This document shows positions 1 to 12,610 of a DNA stretch of 64,000 nt, piece after piece. The notes under the pieces were generated by a model. That model ran no database searches and had not been told where the DNA came from. It worked only from the letters and a program-made list of their open reading frames with translations. A program made the translations under genes and the position numbers. The DNA comes from Gossypium raimondii (taxonomy: Eukaryota > Streptophyta > Magnoliopsida > Malvales > Malvaceae). The stretch's first letter is position 1. Each line of letters begins with the position of its first letter. The stretch lies in NCBI RefSeq assembly GCF_025698545.1, contig NC_068577.1, positions 5,533,501 to 5,597,500 of the forward strand. The letters run 5' to 3'.

Positions 1-2481
1 TTGAAATAGGGGTAAAAGTTGAATAATAGATTAAAGAAAAGTTAAAAGGACCAAATAGACAATTATGCCATTAGCTTAAATTGAGGCAACATAACAAAAG
101 AAATATTTGAGATATTTTAGTTAATATATATTATATTTATTTACTTAATAAATAAGTATTATATTAATTATATTATTATATTATATTATATATATATGTA
201 TAACTTAAATAACTAAGTAAAAAGAAAGTAACAGAAACTAAAAGAAAAGAAATAATAGTAATGGACGAAGAGAAGAAACAGGGGAGAAAGAAAGAAAGAA
301 AAAGGAAAAGGAAATTTTGGGGTTTCAAGGTTCAAAGTTAATTTGGTAAGTCAATTTAATCCCTTTTCTTGTAATTTTGATGTTTTTGGAATCCTAGAAC
401 AAAGTATTTATGGATTTATGTTGAAATTTTGAAAGATATTAGATTTTTTTTAGACATGGTTCATGTTGGGAAAGATGATGAATTAGGGGTTAAATTGATT
501 TAATTCCAAGTTAGAAGTTAGTAAAGGATTTAATTGTAATATAAAGTGTAAGTTTTGAATAGTAGGGACTAAATTGAAAAATCTCGAAATTAGGGGTTTA
601 TGGTGAAATTGAAGGGTTTAAATGAATTTATAGTAAGAATTAAGAGAGAGAATATGGAGTTAAATTGGGAAAATAAAATTAGTATTGATAAGGGATTAAA
701 TTAGAATTTCGGTAAAGTTTAGGTATAAATGGAAATATTTAGATGAAATTGTGTATTAATGATTTTTAATTGTTTAATTACGTAGCTAATGTCGTGCAAG
801 AGTCATTGACCAAGAAAGGAAAGGAGAAGGTGGACAAGAAGTAACTCGAGAGAAATTTCAGTTAGTATTACCATAATTCTAATTTAATTGTTAATTGTTA
901 AAATTTAAATTAATATACATGATAAGCAAATTGAGGTAAGTGTCATGATTGAATTGAATGATAAATACATATTGGTATTGAATTTATTAATAGCAATTGT
1001 TGGATTTTGAATAATATGTTTAGTAAATAAAAATAAGGTGAATATCGATATTGAATTAAATGATATTGAATTGCTTGTGAATTGAATGGAAATTACTAGT
1101 GATATGTTTTGAATTAAAAGAATTAATGTGGTATTGAAATGCATATTGGATTGAGAAATTGTAAATTGAATGAAATTGAATTGAAGTATGAATATATATG
1201 AGCATTTGATGGTACATTGATTGGAAAGTGGAAAAATGTATTGGTATTGAATTGTATATTGATTAGAAAGTGAAAAGTGAATTTGAAATGAATTGTGATT
1301 GAATCGAAAGTGAATTTGAAATAGAAAAAAATAATTTGAATACCCTATTAACTAGTCGAGCCGAGTCGGATATAGTTGGCATGCCATAGGATTGGAAGTG
1401 TTCAGGGATACTTCGACCTCGAGTCGAAGAGACACTGGGTGTCACTATATTTCTTCGGATAGTTTCGATGAGGTACTGGGTACCAACTTTCTTCGGCTCT
1501 GCCGATGAGACACTGGGTGTCACTTTATTGCTTCGAACTATCCGATGAGGCACTGGGTGCCATTCTAGTGTGTTTGGTTGGATCCGTGTATCCGCCAAGG
1601 TCCAAGTCAAGTTAATAAGGGTAAATAATTGAAATGAGAAAATTTGAATAAGTGTGATTGATTGAGCTATGGGAAGAAATGAGAAAGTGAAATTGTGAAT
1701 TGATATGTGAATTTGAAATCGAGATATGAGATTTGAAGATATGAACCCAAAGTTCATGATTTGATTAAAAGTAATTTTTTGTTATATGATATTAATGAGT
1801 ACAAATTGCAATAGAATTGATATTGAATATGGTGATAAATTGAATGAATTGTATATGAATTGAAATGAACTATTCGAATGAGATGTCAAAAATCCAATGA
1901 AATTGAGATAGTGAAATATTGTTTATTGTTATTAATGATCAAGTTGACTTAAAGTATGAGATAATTAATGAATAATTGTAGGCATAAATTGAATGTATAT
2001 AATTTATCGATTAATGTTATAAATTTGAATTATGGTAATATGACTGAGTATATCTATACTCAGCGTACGGTTGTTTCCGTGCGCAGGTTTATAGAAAGTC
2101 AGTGTTCGGTCCAGCATCTAGAGCAATCCCGACCTCAGATAAATTTTAGTGATGTATCTTTGTTTTGATAATGTGGCATGTACTTAGGTGATTTATAGGT
2201 TAAGTATAAGAGTTTTGTGATTATGGTTGTAGAATGATGTTTAAATTGGTTATAAATATGAAATGGAACCAATATGACATATTTGATACAAGTATGAAAT
2301 GATAATAACTCGATCCACTTTTGAAACGAAATTTGGGCCTTGAGAGTCCAATAAAGGGACTTAATGATTAAAGTATGCTATATCTGTTATTTACTTGTGA
2401 ATTACTCGTAAATTGACCGATATGTTCTGTAATGCCTTATAGCCCTGTTCTGGCGACAGTTTGGGGTTAGGGGGTGTTACA
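1..2481 (+). mobile_element. LTR relic, 3' end at 2481 (partial at window start)
   Basis: AT-rich sequence without a real gene that ends in GGGGTGTTACA at 2471-2481, the usual 3' terminus of plant LTRs that begin TGTAACA. A GC-richer block at 1350-1600 holds repeated 'CACTGGGTG' words (near 1431, 1509, 1551) and a GGCATGCCATAGGATTGG segment near 1378. A related block is found in reverse order and orientation at 3000-3210. I infer a Ty3-type LTR or its flank; no gag or pol can be read and the 5' limit lies outside the window or is eroded. Short open frames here have no recognisable domain. Confidence 0.5.
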
Positions 2482-4377
2482 TCTATTATATGCCACATAA
2501 TCGAATTGAACGTTTAAAAGTCTACCAAAATGGAGGTTGGATAGTGTGATCTTCGAGATGATTCAATCGCCTAGTTTCAGAAAATGATAACTATAGGAAA
2601 CAAAAAACGAAACAAAGTAAGCTTCTAATAAGCTTAGTAAGTTCATAAGTTTGAAACATTATAACTTACCTTATTTCCACAATTACAAAATAACACAATT
2701 AACTAAATAATTTTCCCTGTTACCACAACTTATATCATCAGGTGAGTTCATCATGTATATAACCCATAAAACATTTCATTCAATATAATTCAACCACTAT
2801 TGAAGCTATAACATCAAACCATTGAACATATGCACTTTTACATTATATAACTATACTTTATCACTTTATAATACTTTTACCATTCATCTATATTCAATAA
2901 CAATATCAGTTTGGCCCGATGAACTATAATAAACAGATACAGATACACGGGTAACCACCCAAAACACACCAGATTGCTCAAACGAGTCATACCATCCATA
3001 GACACACCTGGGCACTAAGTGCCAAGCCCGTAGGCTACACATCCTCCCCAAGAAAAACACCTCGTCACTGTAAAGATAACTCGATAATCCGCAACAAATG
3101 CTGGATTCCACTACGATCAATGAATAAACAATACATCATCATCTCATCTCATGTCAAACCCGTACAGCACGGGAAATAACTCTATTGGCATGCCATCCTA
3201 TGTTCATTCGGGCTCAGTGCATATAAAAATATAATATTTTTCAATTCAGTCCTTTTTTCACCTTTGTACCAATTTACAACTTTTAAGTATACATTCCAAA
3301 ATACACAATTCAAGCATAAACATTACAGAAATACATATAACTATATCATATCAACTTACCAAGTGAAAACAACAATAGAAGAAGTGTCAATGACTAATAT
3401 GTTATTTTCCTTTTCCTTGATTATATAATGGTTGATTCGTTTCTTGATCTATATGGTAATTCATTTCAAATTATCAACTCTAAATACCTTATAACATCTT
3501 ATTTAATGCATATGGCATCTTGTTATCATTTTCACAATTTCTCTAAAGTTTGCACCTTATTCAATTTAGTCTTTAAAACCAAAACAAGCATATTTTTCAC
3601 ATTTAATACCCAAACTTTTAATCCAAATTCAAACACATCCTTATAGAACTCTCAAACATCTATGTTTATAAAGATTTCATGCAAATTTCAACATATTCTC
3701 ATTTTAGTCTTTAAACTCAAAACTAACAAAATCCCACTTTACCAAATAGTCCTATTTTACAATAAAGATCCAAACCCAACAATTTAACATTAATAACCTC
3801 AAAAATCAACAATGGTAACTTTTTAAAACTTTGGCAGCTTTGCGATTTAGTACTTGAGTTAGCTAGATTAAGTTACAATGATCTCAAAAACATAAAATTT
3901 ACGAAAAACGAGTTTGAACATCACTTATATGCAAGGACTTAAGCTTGAATGAACTTCCTTAGCTACAAAAATGGTGTTTTGGGTGGGAGAGAAGCAAAAT
4001 GAAAAAGATGAGGTCTGATTTTATGTTTTTAGTCTTTATTAATTTTATTTTAACTTTAATTAAACTAAAAATACATTATAAAAAATGGCATTAATCGTCC
4101 ACTATAAACAATTATGGCATAATTGTCATTTAAAACTATTCAATTATGCTTTTATACTCATTTAGCACATAAAAATTAATAGCGATTAGCTTTTGTAATT
4201 TTATGATTTAGTCCTACACCACAATAACTAACCAATCAATAAAATTATCGAACCAAAAATCATTATAACACTATAAATGATTCATAAATATTAATAAATA
4301 ATATTTACTGACTCGATCATCAGAAAATGAGGTTCCAAAACTACCATTTTCGGTACCACTGAAAACGGGTTGTTACA
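2482..4377 (-). mobile_element. LTR relic in minus orientation, 5' terminus at 4377
   Basis: On the minus strand the sequence from 4377 downward starts TGTAACAACCCG, a common start of plant Ty3-type LTRs, and continues through GCATGCC and GGCACTTAGTGCCC words near 3190 and 3010. These match in order and sense the block at 1350-1600 of the preceding plus-strand relic. No coding region is visible and the distal end was not located, so the lower limit is approximate. The two relics lie tail to tail in opposite orientation; I cannot tell whether they are separate insertions or a rearranged pair. Confidence 0.45.
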
Positions 4378-5155
4378 TCAAGTGTCTTTCTTAATTATTT
4401 AATTATACTATAAAGACAAATGTCATCAACCTAGACTCACTTGTAAAATTTTTTACTCCACTAACCGTGTATAAAATAATTATCCTAATTATATAAAATA
4501 AATAACAACGAAGGACATTTTATTAGCAAGATGTGAAAAAGTTTTATATAAAATAATATATTTATTTTTATTTAATATTTTTAAGTACATCAAATACAAT
4601 TAAATTATATATATGATAGTAGAAAACAAATATTAGTTATTAAGTTTTGATTTGTGTAAATATATTATTTTAATTATAAATAAAAATTAATATAATGTTA
4701 ATTGATAATAGATTATGGTGGGTAAAAATAAAATTTTATAATAAATATATTTATAAAAAATTGATATTGAAAACTATAAACTTGGGCTCAAATTCCATTA
4801 TGGGTATATTTTTCTATGTAAAAGCTATAAAATAAAAAATATTCTCGAAATAATACAATTTACTTTATAAAATAAAGATATCTTCGTCATTGCCCAATTG
4901 AGTTGGTGCCTTGTTGACTTGTGATACCAACTCAATCAAATGCTTAATATATAATTAGATTAGATTATGACACACTCAAGCAAAGTTTTCGGAAACCAAG
5001 TCAGTGGTCAAACAAGTTGGGCCATTGGTTTGCTAGTCCAACCAGTTCGACTTGCTGGTCCAAATAAATCGTTAAAAAATCATTAAAAAAAAAAGAATCT
5101 TGTTCAACCATTTTTTTTTTTGCCTACTTCAACCAATTTGTACCGATTCCTGGGT
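4378..5155. other. AT-rich intergenic DNA
   Basis: No open frame of interest, RNA gene or clear repeat structure was recognised. The stretch is A/T-dominated. The words AAAATTTTATAATAAATATATTTATAAAA near 4730 (in parts) recur with changes near 5465, together with the phrase around CTCAATCAA at 4930 and 5700, so part of 4720-4980 and 5455-5750 may be a diverged duplicate. Confidence 0.35.
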
Positions 5156-5337
5156 AGTGGCGAACCCAGGGGGGCTGGCAGGGGCCTCGGTCCCCCTTAA
5201 AATGAAAATTTCTATTTAAGCCCCTTAAAATTTTAAATTTGTAATAGTAAAATTGTACTCCCCTCCCCCCGGCCGAAAATGATTAAAAGTATACAATTTA
5301 ATTTCACCCCTCTAAAAAGTTTCCTAGTTTCGCCCTT
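5156..5337. mobile_element. Small MITE-like element, copy 1
   Basis: The segment begins AGTGGCGAACCCAG and ends CTAGTTTCGCCCTT, giving imperfect inverted ends of the form GGGCGAANCTAG. The interior has GGGGGGCTGGCAGGGGCC followed by C-rich and T-rich runs. A second, diverged copy lies at 32447-32680 with the same GGGGGCTGGCAGGGGC core and the same order of downstream words. No target-site duplication could be assigned. Confidence 0.5.
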
Positions 5338-7287
5338 GTTCTCAAGTCAATTGGTCTGATGTCTCTTGCTAGACCAGTACTCTCATCGATTCCAAATCCA
5401 ACTAACTGGTTTGGTCAGGTTCAAACAACCATACACCCACAATGTGGGTGAAAAACATAATTATGTAATAAATATATTTATAAAATTTAAAAAAAACAAA
5501 TAAGGCTTTTGGTTAATGATAAAGTTTAAATATTAAAAACTATAGAGATTTGGGTTTCAATCTTATTATTTTGTATATTTTTTATATAAAATATATAAAT
5601 TGACATCAACACCTTCAAAATAATACAATTTATTTTGTAAAATAAGAGTATTTTTGTAGTTACCTAACTAAATTAGTTCTTGGTTGACTCGTAATATTAA
5701 CTCAATCAATTAAATATACTTAAATTTTGTCACACTCAAGATTTGGGCGAAAAAGTATATTTTATGTTGAATTAATTTATTTCATTGAAATCAATTTCGC
5801 TATAGTTGCGAAAAATAATTTATTTATTTCCTAAAAATCTGATTACATAATATGATTTAAATAAAATAATGTATATTAATATAACATAACTATTTCATAA
5901 AGAAAGATGATATATAGTTATACTTAAAAATACTAAAAATAATATTTTACTCTTTCAAAATTTATAATTTGATTTCTTTATTCCAATTGAATAAATAAAT
6001 GAGACATGTGAAATTCTTTTATTTTTAATATATTAAATCATATAAAAGTTGAAAGACATAGTTTTCAAAGAATCAATTTTAATGTTAATGTGACGTGTTT
6101 AATTTTTAATTAATTTTTTAAAGCAATTTGTAATCAATTTTAAATAATATAATTTTAATTACTGTTACATAATAATATACAAAATTAAAACTATATAAGA
6201 AAGTAAACAATAACGTTAATTTAAAAAAAGGTAAAATAACATATAAAATTATAATAATAGAAAGATATTTAACCTAAATTAATGAACACATTTAACAATG
6301 GTGATTAAAAATAATGGTTAAAATTTGACTTTATTTTCCAAACAAATTTACAAAACATTTTCACATGCACCAAACAAATAACAAATTAAAAAATAGTTTT
6401 AAGAGTGTTTACTTCACAAAATGTGAACTTATAGAAAATTTTAAAAAATAATATCATAATATTATATTGCTTCATCATCTATTAAAACAATCACACAATA
6501 TGAGTTTATAGAAAAATTTAAAATTTAATATCATAATTTATATTTCTTTATCATCTTTTAAAACAATCTTTCGATCATTCTTCGATGCTATTATTATTCG
6601 AATATGATCCGAAATTGCTCTTCAAGTTCTATTACTTTATTTGTCCATTCTTTTAATATAATTTTAGTTTGTAAATCCTAAAATTTCTCTTTTTTTTACG
6701 GATATATTTTTTAGTTGCTGATTGAATATGTTTAACTATTGAATGTTAGTTATAAAGCTAAATTTTAATTTTAATTGATATATAACTCTAATGTTAATTA
6801 TATGATAATTAAGATGATTAGAATTCCATTAAAATAATATCTCTGTTTTAGTTAACAAAATTAACTAATAATTGTAAATTAATTTATAATTATAATTATT
6901 ACATTTCTTTTATATTTTAAGTTTAGACTTCTATTCAAGTAATAAATTTATTTTAAGATTAGCACAATATATTAATTAATAATTCTAAATTAAATTATAA
7001 TTATTTTAAAATTAATGCAATAATATGGTAAAATAAGAATATATTATCGTGACTCGTGCTCTTATACATAATATTGGTCCAAAACATGTTTCACCAACCC
7101 ACTGATGAATTTGGGATAAATCACTTAAAAGCAGTAACAATAATAATAAAAGAAGATTACATGCAAATATACTTCGAGTTTTTCATCTAAAAGATTTGGT
7201 GAAACACAAATGAGACAAACTGAAGGCTTTTTTTTTTTTTTTGTTAATGGCTTTACTTGATAGATAAAAAATGTTTGAAGAATTGCT
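5338..7287. other. AT-rich intergenic DNA downstream of the GDI gene
   Basis: No gene, tRNA or recognisable transposon protein was seen. It includes the 3' flank of the GDI gene; the transcript end is not defined by a clear polyadenylation signal. A T-run at 7229-7243 lies in the presumed 3' UTR or just beyond it. Confidence 0.3.
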
Positions 7288-10200
7288 TCATTCTTCAGCA
7301 GCACTAGCAGCACTCAGGTCCACCGATAAATCAAGAACCTGAAGAAGAAAACAATAGTAATTGATGGTATGTGTGAATCAACCATTGCAGAACAGATTAA
7401 AGAGGAGATTATATATATATATACAGTAAGACGAAAGATTGAAATTGAAGAACATTTGGGGGATGGAACTGGTACCTTTCCAGTAATCTTGGTGTACATC
7501 TCCATCACATCGATGACGGTGGTCTCGAAGTGTGTTGTCGAATCGTAGCTCTGTAAGTTGAATCAACAACATTAGATGAAGGGTATAAGCCAATATACAA
7601 TGAACACCAATTCGCAAAAGAAACAATATCCATGTCTTGAGCTAATTGTCTATTTGCAAGTTGTTGGGACTAATAATGAGGAAACATGGAAACTACCAAG
7701 ACTTTGCCAAATATCAAAGTCTCGCCAAAAGGACAATCTTAACACCTTGTCAGAAGGGAGCCCTTTGCTGAACTGCTATTGCCAAACCCAACAAGTCTAC
7801 CGGCCTATTAAACAAAGATCTAATAAGATGACCTTGCTAGCTAATCCTCTTTCATACAGCAAGGCTTTTCATGCAGGGGCATATTGGTCCTCGCAAATCA
7901 CATCGTGACCCACGTGACAACCTCTAACAGGACAATACATCTCTAGTCACGTCCAAGAGCACCTATAAAGAACCTTCCATGACTCTGCCAACAACTCCCT
8001 TACAGAAAGATACCTATATGGAGAGAGCCCCACAACGAAGGGAATTAATAGTCCTATCTCCCACCAACTCAACACTTCTAAACACTCGTCCCAATACACA
8101 TCAACCTCCCAGAGGCTCTCCGAACCACCATGTGAACCTCCTTCCTCCTTAACCCACCTTGTATCAACACAAGTTTGTCTTAATATTCTTTCAATAGTAC
8201 ACGGACAAGAAGGTAACCAAGGGAAAAACATTGCCTTGGGTACTTTACTTTCGATATTTACTCCAAAGAATAAGCAAAAGTAATAGAGATTAAAGTCTTC
8301 TTACAGCAGATATGAAGCAGTTGTCAGCTTGATGGTCGTTAGTGGGCACATATCTGTCATAAGTGTCATAAAATATCTCATCTACAGATCCCAGTAGGTC
8401 AACCCCAGGCTTCAACTCTTGCTCAGGGTTGTCAGTCTCGGCTTCAGCTGAAACAAAAGCGATGTATTTTCCCTTGGGAGCTACATTATGAGCATAGGAG
8501 CAACAAAAGACGTACCTGCAGTACCCAAATAAACATCAGAAAGTTAAGGGAGTTATAACACTTGTTTGCTTGCTGAACATATTCACGATATAAATTTATA
8601 TGAACAGACAATGTAAGGCTTTTACAACGAAGAAAAGACTCAATTGGTGAAGCTAAAACTGTAACAAATTATGTATAGAGTGAAAACTATAAATACAAAC
8701 ATATCAGATTTGCAGCGGTATTTATGTTTTAGCCACTCATTCTAGAAGGTAAAAGTTTGAAACTAGTTGAGAGAGTTAGCAGCATACATGTCTGATTTAC
8801 GACCGAGTTGCTTCTGAGGCAGAATAACCTGAGCTGAGTGAGAATCGTTGGTATCAGGGATAGGGTGGCTCATTACACATACAGCACGAGCAACTTTCCC
8901 AACCTTCTTAACCTGTTGCATTTGAAAAAACCATGAAAGGAAAAGTATAGTTCTCGAGGATTCATATCTGTTCCTAAAGGAAAAAAGAGAGTGAGTGACA
9001 TGGTTTTGTCATCGGAGGTTACCTTATCAGACAAATAAGATGGATCGCAAACAACTTTGTTGCACTTAGCAGTTTCGCCTTCAGAAGTTACTCCAATGAC
9101 TTTCCCATCACCATCAAATTCTACCTGCAATTCCAAAAAGCAGAGCTTTTATAAGAAATTCACAAGAGAAATGTAAAGACATCTGCAAATCAGCTCTGAT
9201 TATAATTACCAATTTGTTAAGTAGAAATACCCACACCGATGTTTGAATGTGTGTCAAACATCAGTGTCAAACACGGATACTTGAAAAATAAATAAAGAGT
9301 CCGAACAATATGGCCACAAATTATAAGATATTCACCATATAAGTTAACTCATATGGGTGCACCATTGATGCCTAATACTGCTTGACACTATATGACCTTC
9401 TGACCACTAAAGGACTCAAAGGAGAGCTTAAACATGATAATCACTAATTGCTTACTATTACTTTATAAAGACAAACAAAACTAAATTCTGGGCTTGCAGA
9501 TGTTCTGAGAAATTTACCTTACATTCTGGCTTGTTGAGCATGTAAGTACCACCATAAACAGCACTTAAACGTGCAAATGCCTGCCAAAAGAGGCCCCATT
9601 AACAAAGTCCAACAACAATTGTTTCTGTTAAACTATAATGTAATATATTATATATGTGTGTGTATGTACAGATAAAGACATACCTGAGGCAATTCTCCAA
9701 GTCCATATAGTGGATAGATATAAGGAGATCCTCCTTGAAATCGTGCCAAAGACTCTGCATAGAGCTTTACAAAACAAATGCATAATCTCTCTGAAGATTG
9801 TGATTAAAAAATGTAGAAGTTTCCACTGAAGAATATGATTAAATAGTTTATTTAATGCTAAGCAAAAACTTATTTGTTATGGAACATGGAGCTTAAGAAT
9901 CAACCATTACTTGTGTGACAAAGATGAAATATGACATGAAAAAAACATTTACCTTCATTCTCTTAACAAAGTTCAAAGCTGGCTGAGCCAAGTAACTATC
10001 TTCATTGTGGAGTGCCAAGGCATGACCAATAAAGTCAATTGTATCATCTTCAAGTCCATACTTTCTACATTGGAAAATCAGCAAAACAGGACCAGTAAAC
10101 TGAGAGCCATAGTAGCTAATGGGATAGGACAATTAGTGTAAGCAATATTAATGATCAAGAGAAGAGTTGATCCCTCAAATATATCATCTTCCTTGAAAAA

Positions 10201-12385
10201 GCCAGGCGAAAGAAACCAAAGCTCATGATAAAAAAATCAAACATTTTCCCTTTTGGTGTGAGAAAAATTGTTAAAAACAGCAACATTTAGATCAGAATTT
10301 ATGAAGAAAGTTTAACCTACAAGTCTAAACACTGATTTATAGCCATTGCATTGCATATACTGTTCTTAATTTCATAGTAAACGTTAGTGGGAGAGCAAAG
10401 CTTTTTAGAGGGAAATAAGGATGAGATACACACGAGATAAGTTCTTTCGCTGTTACTTTGTTGAGATCAAGTTTTTCATGAGATTTTGGGTCGTTTTCGT
10501 CGTAGTCTTGGACATAAATGAAGAACTTCCTGGCACGGCGCTTCTCAAACAGCCCCATCAATGGTGATTTCAGTGCCTCAACATCAGTTGCTGGAACCTT
10601 ATAGATCTGCAAGCCATAATAATTGCTTCAAGTTGCTTCAAGTCATTAAAGCCGATAGAAAGACATTTACGCTAACTTTTAGACACAAACACTACTACCA
10701 AAAAGAAAAAGGAAAATGCTACTCTTACTTTTTTCTTTTTATACACATAACTCCCATCCACGGCCTTGAAGTTAAGATACTTGGTAACACCTGTGTGGAT
10801 GAGAATACGAACCAGACTGCCATTGGCCATCATGAACTGTGAAACAAAATTAAGCATAAATTCATCATAAAACATGGCTAATTAGCACAAAGATGGCATA
10901 CACTATCTCCTTGGTAAGTTGCTGATTAGCACAAAGATGGCATACTCATTGGTAAATGGTGTGTCACTGCACACTTTGAACGAAGTCCCCCAGCACAACA
11001 TATTTATATGCATACAGTAGGGCAACTAAGCAATGATGAAAACTACAAAATTAGTAACAAAGAGGTTGAATTTGCATGCCTTGGGAATCATATCAACATT
11101 ATATTCCCTGCTTGTGCCAAGCTGTTCTGGAGGTTTGTCATTTCCCTTGAAATGTTTCCAAAGCTATACAGAACAAATACAATTTTCAGAAAATGTCAGA
11201 TGAAACCAATATAGTTAGGGTTCTTTTACATAAAGGTTAAAAACAAAATTATAAATCCCATCATTTAATTAAAAAAAGAAAAGAAGTGACCTGCACAAGA
11301 TTAAGAGAAGTAGACTCTCCACCGTAATAATCATTTCTGTCCATATGCAAAACCTGTTTTGAAATGCAGATAATTTAGATAGCAGCTCAATCATTAATGC
11401 AAAATTGATAATAATAATAATAATAATAATAATTTATTTAACCACCGTAAATCGCTATCTCCCCAACGATCTTCGAATTAGTATACAAGTACGCTAGTGA
11501 TCTAATTCAGTAAAACTGGCACTGCCATTAGTATATTATAAAATTATTGAGTAAAACAAACAATTCACAAACTTCAATTTTTTCTTTTAATTTAGAATTA
11601 TAACTCAAATATCTAAGATCCAGAAAGTTTTTACATTCCCACATTCGGTTTTGTTGATAGCATCGACTATTAAAAATGTTTTTGAAATATCGTTAGTGCT
11701 AGGCATTTTCGATCGGTCGATATTTTTTTTTAAGTTGAATTAAAATTTTATTTTTAACTTTGTTGAGAGTTCGAACTTCGAACTAAAACTAGATTCACAG
11801 AACAAGATCGAATCAGTCGTATATGGTATCTATATAAGACTTAGATTCAAATCCTATCAATGACAAATTCCTTAGTAGGAATGGTAGGAATGAAGTTCTC
11901 CTACTTTGTAAATCTCTCCTCCAGCTGAGCTCTCGACAATAATGAAAATCAAAATCCCAACTCGATCCGGAGACGATAAACAAACCATTTTTTCGAGATT
12001 TCTTTGGAAGGAATGGATATCCCCACGTTTCTACTGAACAAATAGGAAAGGACTAACCCTATCAAATTACATCTTATAAAAGTAGATCGGATCCATCCGA
12101 GTTCAAGGTAACATTGATTTTAACATATCAAATCTAACCCATTTCCTTTTATCAACCTAAACCAACACCCAGAAATCATATATGAAAACAAAAAACACCC
12201 AGAAGAGTACCGATGCTGCTTAAAAGAAAAGAATCCTAGATCACAAAACGATTTGAAACGTGAAAACAATGAAAGTAAACAAATTAAGAAAGAGGTACTT
12301 TGAGTCCATCAACGGAGAGAAGACCACTGAGAATGCATTCCTTAAGGCCGGTACCTAGGACTATCACATCGTATGTTTCATCCAT
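7288..12385 (-). CDS. GDI: Rab GDP dissociation inhibitor (RabGDI)
   Basis: Coding exons on the minus strand: 12299-12385, 11291-11353, 11080-11163, 10729-10836, 10434-10606, 9953-10064, 9684-9764, 9518-9580, 9023-9124, 8788-8912, 8305-8515, 7476-7550, 7288-7338. They join in frame to 444 codons, close to the roughly 445 of plant RabGDI. The N terminus [20 protein letters not shown] is the dinucleotide-fold sequence conserved region 1; [41 protein letters not shown] and [18 protein letters not shown] are further GDI signatures. The family extracts GDP-bound, prenylated Rab GTPases from membranes and recycles them through the cytosol. The start is the first ATG of the conserved N terminus. All introns read GT-AG except intron 3 (10837-11079), which starts with GC. 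Intron 12 contains a solo LTR. The gene looks intact. Confidence 0.95.
7662..8169 (+). mobile_element. Solo LTR inside a GDI intron (TSD CAAGT)
   Basis: The block starts TGTTGGGAC and ends TATCAACA, so it has TGTTG/CAACA inverted termini, and it is flanked by the exact 5-bp direct repeat CAAGT (7657-7661 and 8170-8174). It is 508 bp, GC-richer than the surrounding intron, and has a TATA-like CCTATAAAG near 7962, which fits an LTR promoter in plus orientation, opposite to the host gene. No internal retroelement region is present, so it is read as the product of LTR-LTR recombination. It accounts for most of intron 12 (7551-8304). Confidence 0.8.
10876..10960. repeat. Two-copy tandem duplication in GDI intron 3
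   Basis: The phrase ATTAGCACAAAGATGGCATA occurs at about 10881 and again at about 10925, followed in both copies by a TTGGTAA word. The period is roughly 44 bp. It lies in intron 3, between exons 4 and 3, and does not affect coding sequence. Confidence 0.6.
11078..11079 (-). other. GC 5' splice site of GDI intron 3
   Basis: On the minus strand the exon ends with CCCAAG (Pro-Lys) and the intron continues GCATGC rather than GT. The next exon begins TTCATGATGGCC after a good acceptor (TTTCACAG), giving MIPK-FMMANG exactly as expected for GDI. No nearby GT keeps the frame and the conserved peptide, so a GC-AG intron is the simplest reading. Confidence 0.75.
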
Positions 12386-12610
12386 GGCTGAAAATCCTCA
12401 GCTTTTTTTTCTTCTAAGATTTCTTAATTTATTTGTTTGTGTTTCTTTTTTCTGTAAGAGAAGGATTTTGAAGCGAAATGGAAATGAGAGAAAATCGGGT
12501 TTTTATTTTATTATTATTATTATTTCTGTTATGTGTTTGGAACAGTTCTATAGCGGGAAAGTAACGAGACTAACGCTTTCGGAAAGTACTAAATTCACGC
12601 GATTTTAAGC
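12386..12610 (-). promoter_or_regulatory. Presumed 5' UTR and promoter-proximal region of GDI
   Basis: Immediately upstream of the GDI start codon the minus strand is pyrimidine/purine skewed, with A/G-rich runs (on the plus strand TTTTTTTTCTTCT at 12402-12414 and TTTCTTTTTTCTG at 12443), typical of plant leaders. A (TTA/ATT)n run lies at 12507-12527. A transcription start cannot be fixed from sequence alone. Confidence 0.35.

Noticed and set aside
3428..3646. 72-codon frame inside the minus-oriented LTR relic
   Set aside because: AT-rich chance frame without homology or splice or start context.
7576..8231. Open frames in the GDI intron
   Set aside because: They fall in the solo LTR bounded by CAAGT duplications and encode nothing recognised.
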